A stretch of DNA of 46,962 bases from ZC4RG35 sp964571765. Its GTDB lineage: Bacteria; Actinomycetota; Acidimicrobiia; Spongiisociales; ZC4RG35. The notes beneath the pieces were generated by a model. That model did no database searches. It saw only the letters and a program-made list of their open reading frames with translations, and was not told where the DNA came from. Of this stretch, positions 16,430 through 23,989 are shown one piece after another; within the stretch, counting starts at the first letter, position 1; every line of letters starts with the position of its first letter. The stretch spans positions 1 to 46,962 of the forward strand of contig CAZNDH010000013.1 in NCBI GenBank assembly GCA_964571765.1. Reading direction: 5' to 3'. The position numbers and the translations under genes were made by a program.

Positions 16430-17386
16430 ATGGAAACCCCCGTAGCCATCGTTCTCAGCATCGTCATCCTCTCCGTGGTCATCTGGACTCTCGTCCGGAG
16501 CCGGGCCCGCAACGCCAAGCTGCTCGAGGAGGGTCCCAAGACCGCTGCCGGCGCCGGCCTCGCCACCACCGGCAGCCTCTTCGAGTCGACCACAGGCCAC
16601 CACGCCCCGGTGAGCGAGTTCCACGTCCACGGTGGAGAGGTCCGGGTCACCTTCGATGTCCCGTTGCCCGATGAGCGGGACGAAGTGCTGGAGGACCTCT
16701 TGGTCGACGAGGCAGTCGAGGTGGTCAGGGAGAAGCGGCATACTCTCCCCATCGGTGATGTCACCGAGATCGTCGTCTTCGCCGGTCGTGGTGAGGCCCG
16801 GGAGGTGGGAAGGACCAAGCTCCCCTCGCCGGGTGAGTTACCACCGAGGGTCGAGGCTCCCGGGCTCAGCCTGTCCCATATCGCCCATGATCCCTTCGCC
16901 GCCCCCTTCGCCGAGGACACCGACCACGCGGTCCGCTTCGAGGTACGCGCCGACAGCCCGGCGGACGAGCTGGGCCCATTGGGTCGGGAGATGAGGATCC
17001 CCAAGGGGTTGGATCGGGGGCTCCGGGCGCTGGGTGTCGACCCGGATAACGCCGCCGGCTCCGACCTGATCCTCGCCCTACTCCGCATGTTCGGTTACAC
17101 GGTGACCGAACAGGCTTATCCCGGCTCCTACATGGCGATCAAGGACGGTGCCTCGACCTACATCCTTGCCGAGGCCCACGAGACGGGGGATGCCCCAGAG
17201 GTCTCCGAATCGGTGATTCGCCGGTTTCTCGCCGACTTCTCCTCGTCGGGAGCCGACCGCGGGATGCTGCTCAGCGAGAAGTACGCCCCGTTCACCATCC
17301 ACGAGATCGAGAGCCGTCAGCCCAAGGTCAGGTTCATTACCAGGGAGAGGGTGCAGCGCTTCATCGACGGCATGGCGATGGGCTGA
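16430..17386 (+). CDS. Membrane-anchored protein with degenerate Mrr-like domain
   Basis: This 318-residue protein begins with one membrane span (residues 5-22). An acidic middle region follows, and then a C-terminal part (about 215-315) whose pattern resembles the Mrr/restriction-endonuclease-like fold: a GYTV start, ADRGMLLSEKYAPF, and FITRERVQRFI at the end. The catalytic Asp and QxK residues of active Mrr proteins are not visible; AEAHET stands where the QCK-type motif is expected. I infer a binding rather than cutting role. AAGGAT precedes ATG 16430. Confidence in the gene is high, in the fold moderate. Confidence 0.72.
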   Translation: METPVAIVLSIVILSVVIWTLVRSRARNAKLLEEGPKTAAGAGLATTGSLFESTTGHHAPVSEFHVHGGEVRVTFDVPLPDERDEVLEDLLVDEAVEVVREKRHTLPIGDVTEIVVFAGRGEAREVGRTKLPSPGELPPRVEAPGLSLSHIAHDPFAAPFAEDTDHAVRFEVRADSPADELGPLGREMRIPKGLDRGLRALGVDPDNAAGSDLILALLRMFGYTVTEQAYPGSYMAIKDGASTYILAEAHETGDAPEVSESVIRRFLADFSSSGADRGMLLSEKYAPFTIHEIESRQPKVRFITRERVQRFIDGMAMG

Positions 17387-17422
17387 GGGCCCAACTCTCC
17401 CCGCCAGGTAACATGGCCGGGC

Positions 17423-17430
17423 AAGGAGGA
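17423..17430 (+). promoter_or_regulatory. Ribosome binding site that fixes the tatA start
   Basis: AAGGAGGA lies 6 bases before TTG 17437. It makes that TTG the likely start, rather than ATG 17413, which lies upstream of this site. Confidence 0.7.
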
Positions 17431-17436
17431 GCGATT

Positions 17437-17631
17437 TTGTTCGGCAACATCAGAGGCACCGAGCTACTGATAATCCTGCTTATCGTCCTGCTCGTGTTCG
17501 GTGCGAGGAAGCTCCCCGATCTGGCTCGCTCTCTGGGGGCATCTGCCAAGGAATTCCGCAAGGGAATAGAGCAGGGAAGCGACGAACCGGACACGCGGCA
17601 GTCAGACGCATCAGAAACCTCGGATTCCTAG
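17437..17631 (+). CDS. tatA: TatA/E family twin-arginine translocase subunit
   Basis: This 64-residue protein has the TatA pattern: a short N-terminus, one membrane helix (ELLIILLIVLLVFGARKLP), an amphipathic helix (DLARSLGASAKEFRKGI) and an acidic tail. TatA forms the pore-like part of the Tat system, which exports folded proteins; tatC is not in this window. The FGxxxLP hinge is present as FGARKLP. A TTG with an ideal ribosome site is used as start. It sits just ahead of the ECF sigma factor, similar to the sigE-rseA-htrA-tat neighbourhood of mycobacteria and streptomycetes. Confidence 0.9.
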   Translation: MFGNIRGTELLIILLIVLLVFGARKLPDLARSLGASAKEFRKGIEQGSDEPDTRQSDASETSDS

Positions 17632-17672
17632 GAACCGTCCGATGGGCGGCTTCGTTCATGGAGTAGGGCTCG

Positions 17673-18173
17673 ATGGAGTCCATCCCACTGACCTGGGAAG
17701 AGGTAGCCCGTGTCCATGGACGCAAGATCTACAACTTCGCCTACCGGCTCACCGGGAATCCCGACGACGCCAGCGATCTCGTCCAGGAGGTACTGCTCCG
17801 GGTCCGTAAAGGCCTGGCTGCCTACCAGCCGGGGAGCTTCGAAGGGTGGTTGTGGCGGATCACCCGCAATGCCTTCCTCGACGACGTCCGTAAACGCAAC
17901 CGGCGCCCCACTGGCCCCCTGCCAGACGAGATCGACCGTTGGCAGGTGGCTTCCTCCGAAGGTGCCGACGTCGAGTACAGCAGGGTCACCCTCGGTGACG
18001 ACATCCAGAAGGCGCTGCTCGAGCTTCCTCATGAGTTCCGGGAGGCAGTGGTGCTCTGTGATGTGGTCGGCCTCTCTTATGAGGAGATCGCCATGGCAGT
18101 GGCGGTGCCCATTGGCACAGTGCGCAGCCGGATCCACCGCGGCCGGAAGATGCTGAAGGGGATGCTGGCGTGA
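17673..18173 (+). CDS. sigE: ECF-type RNA polymerase sigma factor (SigE-like)
   Basis: This 166-residue protein has region 2 (about residues 10-80, with YRLTGNPDDASDLVQEVLLRV and GWLWRITRNAFLDDVRKR). Region 4 (about 105-160) has LPHEFREAVVLCDVVGLSYEEIA and the helix-turn-helix GTVRSRIHRGRKML. Region 3 is absent, as in ECF factors. It should direct an envelope or oxidative stress regulon. Its stop overlaps the GTG of the anti-sigma gene (GTGA), the usual pairing. The context of anti-sigma, MucB-like, HtrA and tat genes supports a SigE assignment. Confidence 0.92.
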   Translation: MESIPLTWEEVARVHGRKIYNFAYRLTGNPDDASDLVQEVLLRVRKGLAAYQPGSFEGWLWRITRNAFLDDVRKRNRRPTGPLPDEIDRWQVASSEGADVEYSRVTLGDDIQKALLELPHEFREAVVLCDVVGLSYEEIAMAVAVPIGTVRSRIHRGRKMLKGMLA

Positions 18174-18589
18174 GTCACCCGTCCGAGCTGATCAGCGCCT
18201 ACCTCGACGGCGAGCTGACCGCCCCCGAGACTCGCCGGCTTCTCGCCCATCTCTCGTCCTGCGGCCGCTGCATCGCCGAGATGGAGGACACCCAGCGAAT
18301 CCGGGCCGCGGTCCGGTCGCTTCCCGTCCTCGATCTGCCTTCAGGACTGGTCCCCGAAATCGACGCCGAAGTCGTCCCGTTCCGTCGCAACAGGGGGGTG
18401 TGGGTCGGAGCGGCGGCCGCAGTGGTGGTGGTGTTGATCTCTGTGGCCGCCCTCTTCGCCCCGGCGCCACCTTCGGTGTCGGCCGAAGACCTGACCAGCC
18501 GATTCGGTGCCCGGGTCAGCCTCGACCCGGCTTTCGGGCCGGCGAAGGTGGTGCTGCCCGACTGGGATGTCGAGGTGGAAGACGAATGA
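18170..18589 (+). CDS. Zinc-binding anti-sigma factor (RseA/ZAS type)
   Basis: This 139-residue protein is the expected partner of the sigma factor encoded just upstream. Residues 1-40 form a zinc anti-sigma domain with His27-x3-Cys31-x2-Cys34. A linker and one membrane span (about 77-98) follow, then a short external tail. Such proteins hold the sigma factor at the membrane until stress breaks the complex, either by cysteine oxidation or by proteolysis. The GTG start overlaps the sigma gene's stop, and its own stop overlaps the next start (ATGA). All three genes are therefore translationally coupled. Confidence 0.92.
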   Translation: MSHPSELISAYLDGELTAPETRRLLAHLSSCGRCIAEMEDTQRIRAAVRSLPVLDLPSGLVPEIDAEVVPFRRNRGVWVGAAAAVVVVLISVAALFAPAPPSVSAEDLTSRFGARVSLDPAFGPAKVVLPDWDVEVEDE

Positions 18590-19506
18590 TCGGTCTCATC
18601 CTGGTCTCGCTGGGACTCTCACTGATCCCCTCGCTCACCGCCGACGCCGAGCTGTCCGAGCTGCTGGAAAGGGGCAAGGAAGCCTCCTACTCGGCGGAAC
18701 AGATGATCAGCTGCGCCACGCCCGACGGGTCGCGCGATGCTCTGGTCCGCATCGAGCAAACCGGCCCCGAGATCATGGTCGGTTCGGGGTTCTCATCGGA
18801 CACCGCGGTTGCGATCGGTGCCGGTGGCTGGATGCTCATCCATCAGGACGGCGTCGTCGACGAGGCGCGGGTCGCCAGTGCCGCCAACACGGTGGAGCCC
18901 CTCTACCAGGTGGAGGAGATGGGGGACGCCGGCTTCATGGGCAGGGCGGCCGCCGCCTACCGTCTCCACCGCGACGGAGTGCTCCGCGCCGAGTTGGTCG
19001 TCGACGACGAGACCGGAGTGCTGGTGCGGGCGGTGACCTACGACGCCGCAGGTGAGGTCTACTGTCTACGGCGGTTCATCTCCTTCGAGCCTGGCGACCC
19101 GCCGCTGCATCCCCTACCCCAGTCGGATCGCGCCGACTTGACCCCACTCGAGACCGACGACCATCGGTATCCCGAGGAGGTGGCCGGATTCACCCGGCTC
19201 GACCAATACGAGGACTCCGACGGCTTCGACTTCACCTACTACTCCGATGGGCTCTTCTCGTTCGCCGTCTTCCAGACCCCGGTGAGGGTCAACCTTCCCG
19301 AGGCCACCGAGGTCGGTCTCGGCGGTGCCCCCTACCTGCGCTCCTTCACCGCCGGCCAGGTGATCTACGTCTGGGAGACCCGCAGTGGCGGGATGGCGCT
19401 GGTAGGCGACCTGCCTCCCGACTTGCACGACACGGTCCTCACCGCCTTCCCCTCACCCCACGACCCGGGCCTGTTCCGCAAGATCTGGCGCACCCTGTTC
19501 GGCTGA
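18586..19506 (+). CDS. MucB/RseB-like regulator of the anti-sigma factor
   Basis: This 306-residue exported protein starts with a short signal sequence (LILVSLGLSLIPSLTADA). It has a MucB/RseB-like arrangement: an N-terminal outer-membrane-lipoprotein-fold domain (about 20-165) and a smaller C-terminal domain (about 180-290). In proteobacteria RseB binds the periplasmic part of RseA and protects it from proteolysis. Its place directly after a membrane anti-sigma gene, with a four-base overlap, fits that role. ATG 18586 is used; the frame stays open upstream inside the anti-sigma gene. The similarity is by pattern, so the exact family is moderately certain. Confidence 0.75.
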   Translation: MIGLILVSLGLSLIPSLTADAELSELLERGKEASYSAEQMISCATPDGSRDALVRIEQTGPEIMVGSGFSSDTAVAIGAGGWMLIHQDGVVDEARVASAANTVEPLYQVEEMGDAGFMGRAAAAYRLHRDGVLRAELVVDDETGVLVRAVTYDAAGEVYCLRRFISFEPGDPPLHPLPQSDRADLTPLETDDHRYPEEVAGFTRLDQYEDSDGFDFTYYSDGLFSFAVFQTPVRVNLPEATEVGLGGAPYLRSFTAGQVIYVWETRSGGMALVGDLPPDLHDTVLTAFPSPHDPGLFRKIWRTLFG

Positions 19507-19522
19507 CCGGACCTCCCTCCCG

Positions 19523-19567
19523 GCGAACCTCAGGTACCTGGACCCACATACGGGTCAAAACCTCTCA
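19523..19567. repeat. Left arm of 45-base inverted repeat flanking ahpE
   Basis: This 45-base arm is the inverted copy of 20044-20088, with one difference at 19547. It contains two palindromes in tandem: CAGGTACCTG (19531-19540) and GACCC-N6-GGGTC (19541-19556). Its last three bases are the stop codon of the peroxiredoxin gene. Confidence 0.95.
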
Positions 19568-20023
19568 AGAACCGGCTAGTAGGGCCTCGTACTCGGAGAA
19601 GGGGCGGGCCATTCCCAGCTGGTCGGATGCGATGACCCCGGAGATGACACCTTGCTCGTCGAGGAAGTAGGTGGTCCGCTCGGCGTATCCGAAGGTCTCG
19701 TTGAACGTGTCGTAGGCGCGGGCGGTCTCACCGTGAGGCCAGAAGTCGCTGAGGATGTCGAAGGTGAAACCCTCCTGCTCGGCCCACACTCTGTTGGAGT
19801 GGAGGGTATTGCAGGTGATGGCCACCACCCGCACCTCACTTTCGTTGAACCGGTGGAGGTTTTCCCTGATCTCGCAGAGCTCGCCCTGGCAAGTCTTGGT
19901 GAAGGCGAAAGGGATGAACACGATGGCGGCTTTCGACCCCTTGAGGTCTTCGAGGGACACCGGCTGGCGGTGTTGGTTGCGCAACGAGAACCCCGGAGCC
20001 GGGGATCCCACGGTGAGGCTCAA
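19565..20023 (-). CDS. ahpE: Peroxiredoxin, AhpE type
   Basis: This 152-residue thioredoxin-fold peroxidase reduces peroxides through Cys45 in PFAFTKTCQGEL. Length and motifs such as GFTFDILSDFWPHG and AYDTFNE resemble the one-Cys AhpE of Mycobacterium more than Bcp/PrxQ. Extra cysteines occur at residue 50 and near 70, so a resolving cysteine is possible. The start is TTG 20023 with GGAGGA five bases upstream. It lies inside the SigE block but is bracketed by a 45-base inverted repeat. One repeat arm lies directly over its upstream region, which suggests special regulation or insertion as a unit. Confidence 0.92.
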   Translation of the reverse strand: MSLTVGSPAPGFSLRNQHRQPVSLEDLKGSKAAIVFIPFAFTKTCQGELCEIRENLHRFNESEVRVVAITCNTLHSNRVWAEQEGFTFDILSDFWPHGETARAYDTFNETFGYAERTTYFLDEQGVISGVIASDQLGMARPFSEYEALLAGS

Positions 20024-20043
20024 CTGGCTCCTCCGATCGTACG

Positions 20044-20088
20044 TGAGAGGTTTTGACCCGTATATGGGTCCAGGTACCTGAGGTTCGC
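20044..20088. repeat. Right arm of 45-base inverted repeat flanking ahpE
   Basis: This arm matches the left arm in inverted orientation at 44 of 45 bases. Here it covers bases 21-65 upstream of the ahpE start, where promoter or operator functions would act. The palindromes are at 20055-20070 and 20071-20080. Confidence 0.95.
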
Positions 20089-20092
20089 AGAT

Positions 20093-21166
20093 TCAGGACC
20101 AGCCGTCGAGCAAGACCCGGGCCGCCCAAGCAGTGGGATCGCGCAGCTCGTTGGCGGTGGGCATGCGGGTGGGGTCGGACCATAGGGTGCTCAGGGCGTC
20201 GTCGCCGTAGCGGCGCTCCACCTCTTGATTGAACAGGTCGCCGAGTTGGGTGGCCTCGGGAGGTACCGCCCCGACCCCGATGGTGGCCGGGACGGGGCCC
20301 TCTCCGCCGTCTCGGGCCTCGTCTCGAGCCTCGCTGATTGCGTCGAACGAAGGGGACATCGAGTCCAAGGCACGTCGGGCGAGCAGGCGGGCGCAGCCGG
20401 TAAGGGCACCGAGGAAGGCTTCCAGCTCGGCCCGGGGCGCCTCGGCCTCCTCCCCACCGATCAGGCTCTCGATCCCGCCGGCCTCCTCGATGGCACGCTC
20501 GATCTCGGTGGGGTCGGACCCGGCCACCATGAGACCACTCAGCTTGGAAGGGTCGATCCGGGTTGCCTCGGCGAAAGCTCCGACCAGGTTGGCGAGATGG
20601 TCCTGGATCCAGGGAAGCTGGCATACCGACCGAAATGCCACCTCGTTGGCCACCACCCAGAGACGCACCTCGTGGACGTCTACTCCGGTCACTGCCAGCC
20701 GATCGATGTTGGGAACGATCAGGGTCAGTGACGCCGGATGGTCAGGAGGCAGGCCGGCGTCGAAACCGGCCACCACCCAGGTGGCCAGTGAGCCCACCAG
20801 GGACCCAGCTTGGAGCCCGATGATCGCCGGCGCCATCTGGGCGAAGATCGGCCCGGCCGGGCCCTCGGTGCCTACCGAGGCGGCGAAAGGTTCCACCAAA
20901 GAGCCGTAGGCTTCCAGATTGCGCTCCGCCCAGCTCCGCTGGTCGAGGGGGAGGACATCGCTGGCCACGGGCACCCGGAACGGCGCCACCTGTTCCAACT
21001 GGAACTCGGCGAGACGGGTCAGGTCGCGGAACTCGTCGGCGGCCCAAGGCTCCACCGGCTGGCGGTCACCGGTGAGGTGGCGAGCGACCTCGGCGGCCAG
21101 CTTCCAGTTGACCGGGCCGGGCTGATTGAACAGCTCGAACAGTTTGGAGAAGAGATCGTCGGCCAC
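20093..21166 (-). CDS. Zincin-like metalloprotease homologue lacking the HExxH site
   Basis: This 357-residue protein follows the DUF2342/zinc-dependent metalloprotease pattern, known from actinobacteria near F420 and proteolysis genes. Where active members read HExxH followed by a conserved PW, this one reads ANEVAFRSVCQLPW, with Asn174 and Phe178 in place of both zinc-binding histidines. It is therefore probably not a protease. A chaperone or binding role is inferred. It starts with GTG, which shares one base with the stop of htrA, so it is co-translated with that serine protease. No frameshift is seen, and the rest of the domain looks intact. Confidence 0.8.
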   Translation of the reverse strand: MADDLFSKLFELFNQPGPVNWKLAAEVARHLTGDRQPVEPWAADEFRDLTRLAEFQLEQVAPFRVPVASDVLPLDQRSWAERNLEAYGSLVEPFAASVGTEGPAGPIFAQMAPAIIGLQAGSLVGSLATWVVAGFDAGLPPDHPASLTLIVPNIDRLAVTGVDVHEVRLWVVANEVAFRSVCQLPWIQDHLANLVGAFAEATRIDPSKLSGLMVAGSDPTEIERAIEEAGGIESLIGGEEAEAPRAELEAFLGALTGCARLLARRALDSMSPSFDAISEARDEARDGGEGPVPATIGVGAVPPEATQLGDLFNQEVERRYGDDALSTLWSDPTRMPTANELRDPTAWAARVLLDGWS

Positions 21167-22317
21167 TAGTCCAGCCTCCCCAGTACCACCTGCAGGGCCA
21201 TCGGGGAGTCACCGCGGATGATCTCCACCGGGACGTTCTGATCGGCTCGCAGCCGGCGCAACACGGCGAGCATGTCGTCGAGGGTATTGACTTCGACCCC
21301 GGCGATCGCGGTGATGACGTCGTTGATCTGGCCACCGTAGGTCTCGAACGCCGAGTTGGCGGGAATACGAGTCACCCCCACCCCCACCGGGTACTCGGCG
21401 TCTCCTGCGGCCGCCCAGGCGGTGGTGCCTTCGATCCCGAGGCGGGCGTGTACCACCCTTCCGGTCTCGATGAGGTCGGTCACCACCCCGACCATGATGT
21501 CGACCGGGACGGCGAACCCCAGACCCTCGGCCCCCACTTCGGAGACGGCGATGGCGGTGGTTATACCGATGAGACGGGCGTTGGCATCGACCAGGGCCCC
21601 CCCACTCGACCCGGGTGCAATGGGAGCGTCGGTCTGGACCAGTCCATATAGGGTCTGGCCCCGGCTCACGGTGAGGGCCCGGTTGAGAGCGCTGACGATC
21701 CCTGCGGTCACCGTGGGGCCTCCGTCGAGACCGAGGGGGCTTCCCACTGCGATCGCCGGCTCCCCAATGGCCAAGTTGGCGGACACCCCGAGGTCGATAG
21801 GGGTCAGGTCCTCGCGGTCGACCCGGAGGACGGCGAGGTCGGTCACCGGGTCGGTCCCCACAACCGTGGCCGGATAGCGGGCCCCGTCGGCGAAAACCAC
21901 CAGGAGGGAGCCGGCGCCGGAGACCACATGATGGTTGGTGACTAGGTATCCCTCGGTGCCGTAGACGACGCCACTCCCGCTCCCCTCGAGGAGGAAGCCG
22001 GAGGTCTGCACGAAGACGGTGGAGGGGACCACTCGTTGGGCCACCGCAGCAGCGTCGACCACCTCGCCCAGGGTGGGCGGGGGGCCGGTGGGGGGAGGGG
22101 CGGTGAGCGGGGGCAGCGGCGGGATGGTGGGTGGTACCGGCTCCTCGAAGACCCCCACGTAGCCGAGGATGGCGAAGGTGACCCCAGTGCCGAGGAGGAC
22201 ACCACCGAGTATCCCGAGGACGATGGTCCAAGGGTCGGAGGCCTTCTTGGACGGCGGCGTCTCCGGCTGGGGAGGCTCCCAGCTCCGCTGGGTGGTTTCT
22301 TCACCGGACTCGGTCAT
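21166..22317 (-). CDS. htrA: HtrA/DegP family serine protease, membrane anchored
   Basis: This 383-residue protein has a cytoplasmic N-terminus, one membrane span (about 30-55), a Pro-rich linker, a trypsin-like domain and a C-terminal PDZ domain (about 290-380). The catalytic residues are visible: His in TNHHVVSG, Asp in VTDLAVLRVD, and Ser in APGSSGGALVD. It should degrade or refold damaged proteins outside the membrane, consistent with a SigE-linked stress block. ATG 22317 is chosen because TAGAAT lies 7 bases upstream, giving a leaderless transcript. The downstream metalloprotease-like gene overlaps by one base. Confidence 0.92.
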   Translation of the reverse strand: MTESGEETTQRSWEPPQPETPPSKKASDPWTIVLGILGGVLLGTGVTFAILGYVGVFEEPVPPTIPPLPPLTAPPPTGPPPTLGEVVDAAAVAQRVVPSTVFVQTSGFLLEGSGSGVVYGTEGYLVTNHHVVSGAGSLLVVFADGARYPATVVGTDPVTDLAVLRVDREDLTPIDLGVSANLAIGEPAIAVGSPLGLDGGPTVTAGIVSALNRALTVSRGQTLYGLVQTDAPIAPGSSGGALVDANARLIGITTAIAVSEVGAEGLGFAVPVDIMVGVVTDLIETGRVVHARLGIEGTTAWAAAGDAEYPVGVGVTRIPANSAFETYGGQINDVITAIAGVEVNTLDDMLAVLRRLRADQNVPVEIIRGDSPMALQVVLGRLD

Positions 22318-22324
22318 GGGGACG

Positions 22325-22330
22325 ATTCTA
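22325..22330 (-). promoter_or_regulatory. Leaderless -10 element TAGAAT of htrA
   Basis: TAGAAT on the minus strand ends 7 bases before ATG 22317, with no Shine-Dalgarno site between them. Confidence 0.5.
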
Positions 22331-22387
22331 TGGACGCCTCCGGCCAATCAACCCCAGTGCCTTCTCACCCGGTGGGCGTCCGCCCCT

Positions 22388-22393
22388 TAGGCT
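22388..22393 (+). promoter_or_regulatory. Leaderless -10 element TAGGCT of moaE
   Basis: TAGGCT ends 7 bases before ATG 22401. It is back to back with the htrA promoter element. Confidence 0.5.
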
Positions 22394-22400
22394 TCCCCTG

Positions 22401-22835
22401 ATGGACGTTTCGAGCCCCAAGGTGAGGGTGACGGTCGACGAGGAGCCTATCGATGTGGCGACCATGCTCGCCGAGGTGGGTCGCAGTGACGCCGGTGCCC
22501 TGGTCCTCTTCCTGGGGACCGTGCGGGACCACAACGAGGAGCGCACCGGGGTTACCCACCTCGACTACGAGGTCTACGGAGAGAAGGTCGTCGAGGTCAT
22601 CGAGGAGATCGTCGGCGAGGCATCGGGGAGGTGGCCTGTGCTCGGGGCGGTCGTCGAGCACCGTTCCGGAGTGGTTGCCACCGGGGAGGCCTCGGTGGCG
22701 GTTGCGGTGTCCTGTGCCCATCGCGCCGATGCCTTCGATGCAGCCAGGTACGTCATCGACGAGTTGAAGCGGCGGGCTCCGATCTGGAAGAAGGAGCACT
22801 GGCCGGGCGGTTCGGAGTGGACCCGGGGGAGCTGA
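22401..22835 (+). CDS. moaE: Molybdopterin synthase catalytic subunit
   Basis: This 144-residue protein is the large subunit of molybdopterin synthase, which with thiocarboxylated MoaD adds the dithiolene sulphurs to the pterin precursor. Family motifs include LVLFLGTVRDHN, LDYEVYGE and the catalytic-lysine region RRAPIWKKEHW near the end. The length is normal. No other cofactor genes are adjacent, but a molybdopterin oxidoreductase is encoded 8 kb downstream. It is divergent from htrA with a short 83-base spacer. Confidence 0.95.
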   Translation: MDVSSPKVRVTVDEEPIDVATMLAEVGRSDAGALVLFLGTVRDHNEERTGVTHLDYEVYGEKVVEVIEEIVGEASGRWPVLGAVVEHRSGVVATGEASVAVAVSCAHRADAFDAARYVIDELKRRAPIWKKEHWPGGSEWTRGS

Positions 22836-22911
22836 CCGCCGGCGGGCATTTCCCTGCGCCGGATTTATGCTGGCCGGGCCGGAGCCCTTCCGGTGGGTCC
22901 GACTGCCAGTG

Positions 22912-23928
22912 ATGGAAGAACACAAGCCCTCATCCACTTCTACCTGGGCCTACGCCAGCCTGGGTGCCTTGTTCCTCGCCGGGGCGCTCGCCGTGACAGC
23001 CTGGAACGTCGAGATCCCCTACCTCGCCTACTCGGCGGGGCCGGTCTCCGACGCCCTCGACACGGTTCAGGCAGAAGAGGTGGAGGTCTACACATCGCAT
23101 GGTGATCTCCTCATGCTCACCGTGGTCAGCCAGAAGGTCAACCTGATCGAGGCGGTCCTTGCCCGTCTCGACCCCACTGTCGACCTGGTGGGACAGGAGG
23201 CGGTGCGTCGGGTGGGCGAGACCGACGAGGAGTACCGGAGCAGAGTCCTCCAGCAGATGGACGACTCCAATTTCAGGTCGGTGATGGTCGCCCTGCAACG
23301 GCTTGGATACGAGATGGTCCCGGTGGAGGTGGTGATCAACGAGTTCGTCGAGGGCGTGCCGGCCGCCGACGTGCTCCAACTCGGGGACACCATCGTCGCC
23401 GTGGACGGCGTGGCGGTCAGCTCGACGGCCGAGATCGGCCCTCTCGTCCAGGGCCGGCCGGTGGGCTCGGTCCTCGAGGTCACCGTGCTCCGGGAGGGTG
23501 AGAACCTCGACCTGGAGGTGGTCCTCGCCGAGCGGACCGACACTCCGGGCGTGGCGATGATCGGAGTGGTCCTCGGGGAGCTGACCGAGCCTCCGTTCCC
23601 CCTCTCCATTCGGACCGGGGACATCGGGGGACCCTCCGCGGGGATGATGCACGCCCTGGCCATCATCGACACCCTCACCGAAGGGGACCTCACCAGAGGA
23701 CACGTCATCTCCGGGACGGGGACAATCGGCGTCGACGGCACCGTGGGTCCCATCGGCGGTGTCAGGCAGAAGGTGGTGGCAGCCGAGGCGGCGGGGGCAT
23801 CACACATCCTGGTCCCGCGGGAGAACTACGAAGCGGCACTCTCGGTATCCCCCACACGTATCGAGGTGGTCCCGGTGGGCACCATCGACGAGGCCCTCGA
23901 GTTTCTGGAGGGCCTGGCTCCGACCTGA
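22912..23928 (+). CDS. PDZ-domain Lon-type (S16) protease, YlbL-like
   Basis: This 338-residue protein has an N-terminal signal anchor (residues 8-30), a PDZ domain (about 140-215) and a C-terminal Lon-type proteolytic domain. The Ser-Lys dyad is visible as GGPSAGMMHAL and GGVRQKVVAAEAAG. It lacks an ATPase domain, as in YlbL/SdrC-like proteins of actinobacteria and firmicutes. Its active site lies outside the membrane, so it probably cuts envelope proteins. ATG 22912 is used. It completes a set of three protease-type genes in the SigE block. Confidence 0.92.
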   Translation: MEEHKPSSTSTWAYASLGALFLAGALAVTAWNVEIPYLAYSAGPVSDALDTVQAEEVEVYTSHGDLLMLTVVSQKVNLIEAVLARLDPTVDLVGQEAVRRVGETDEEYRSRVLQQMDDSNFRSVMVALQRLGYEMVPVEVVINEFVEGVPAADVLQLGDTIVAVDGVAVSSTAEIGPLVQGRPVGSVLEVTVLREGENLDLEVVLAERTDTPGVAMIGVVLGELTEPPFPLSIRTGDIGGPSAGMMHALAIIDTLTEGDLTRGHVISGTGTIGVDGTVGPIGGVRQKVVAAEAAGASHILVPRENYEAALSVSPTRIEVVPVGTIDEALEFLEGLAPT

Positions 23929-23989
23929 GAGTCAGCATCCGGGCAAAGCCCGGAGACATCACCGATCGCCCGTTATCTTCTACCTCTGG

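Noticed and set aside
20668..20673. His165-Glu166 as a remnant zinc site in the metalloprotease homologue
   Set aside because: HEVRL lacks the second His of HExxH and lies one helix turn series before the aligned site. It is not the catalytic motif.
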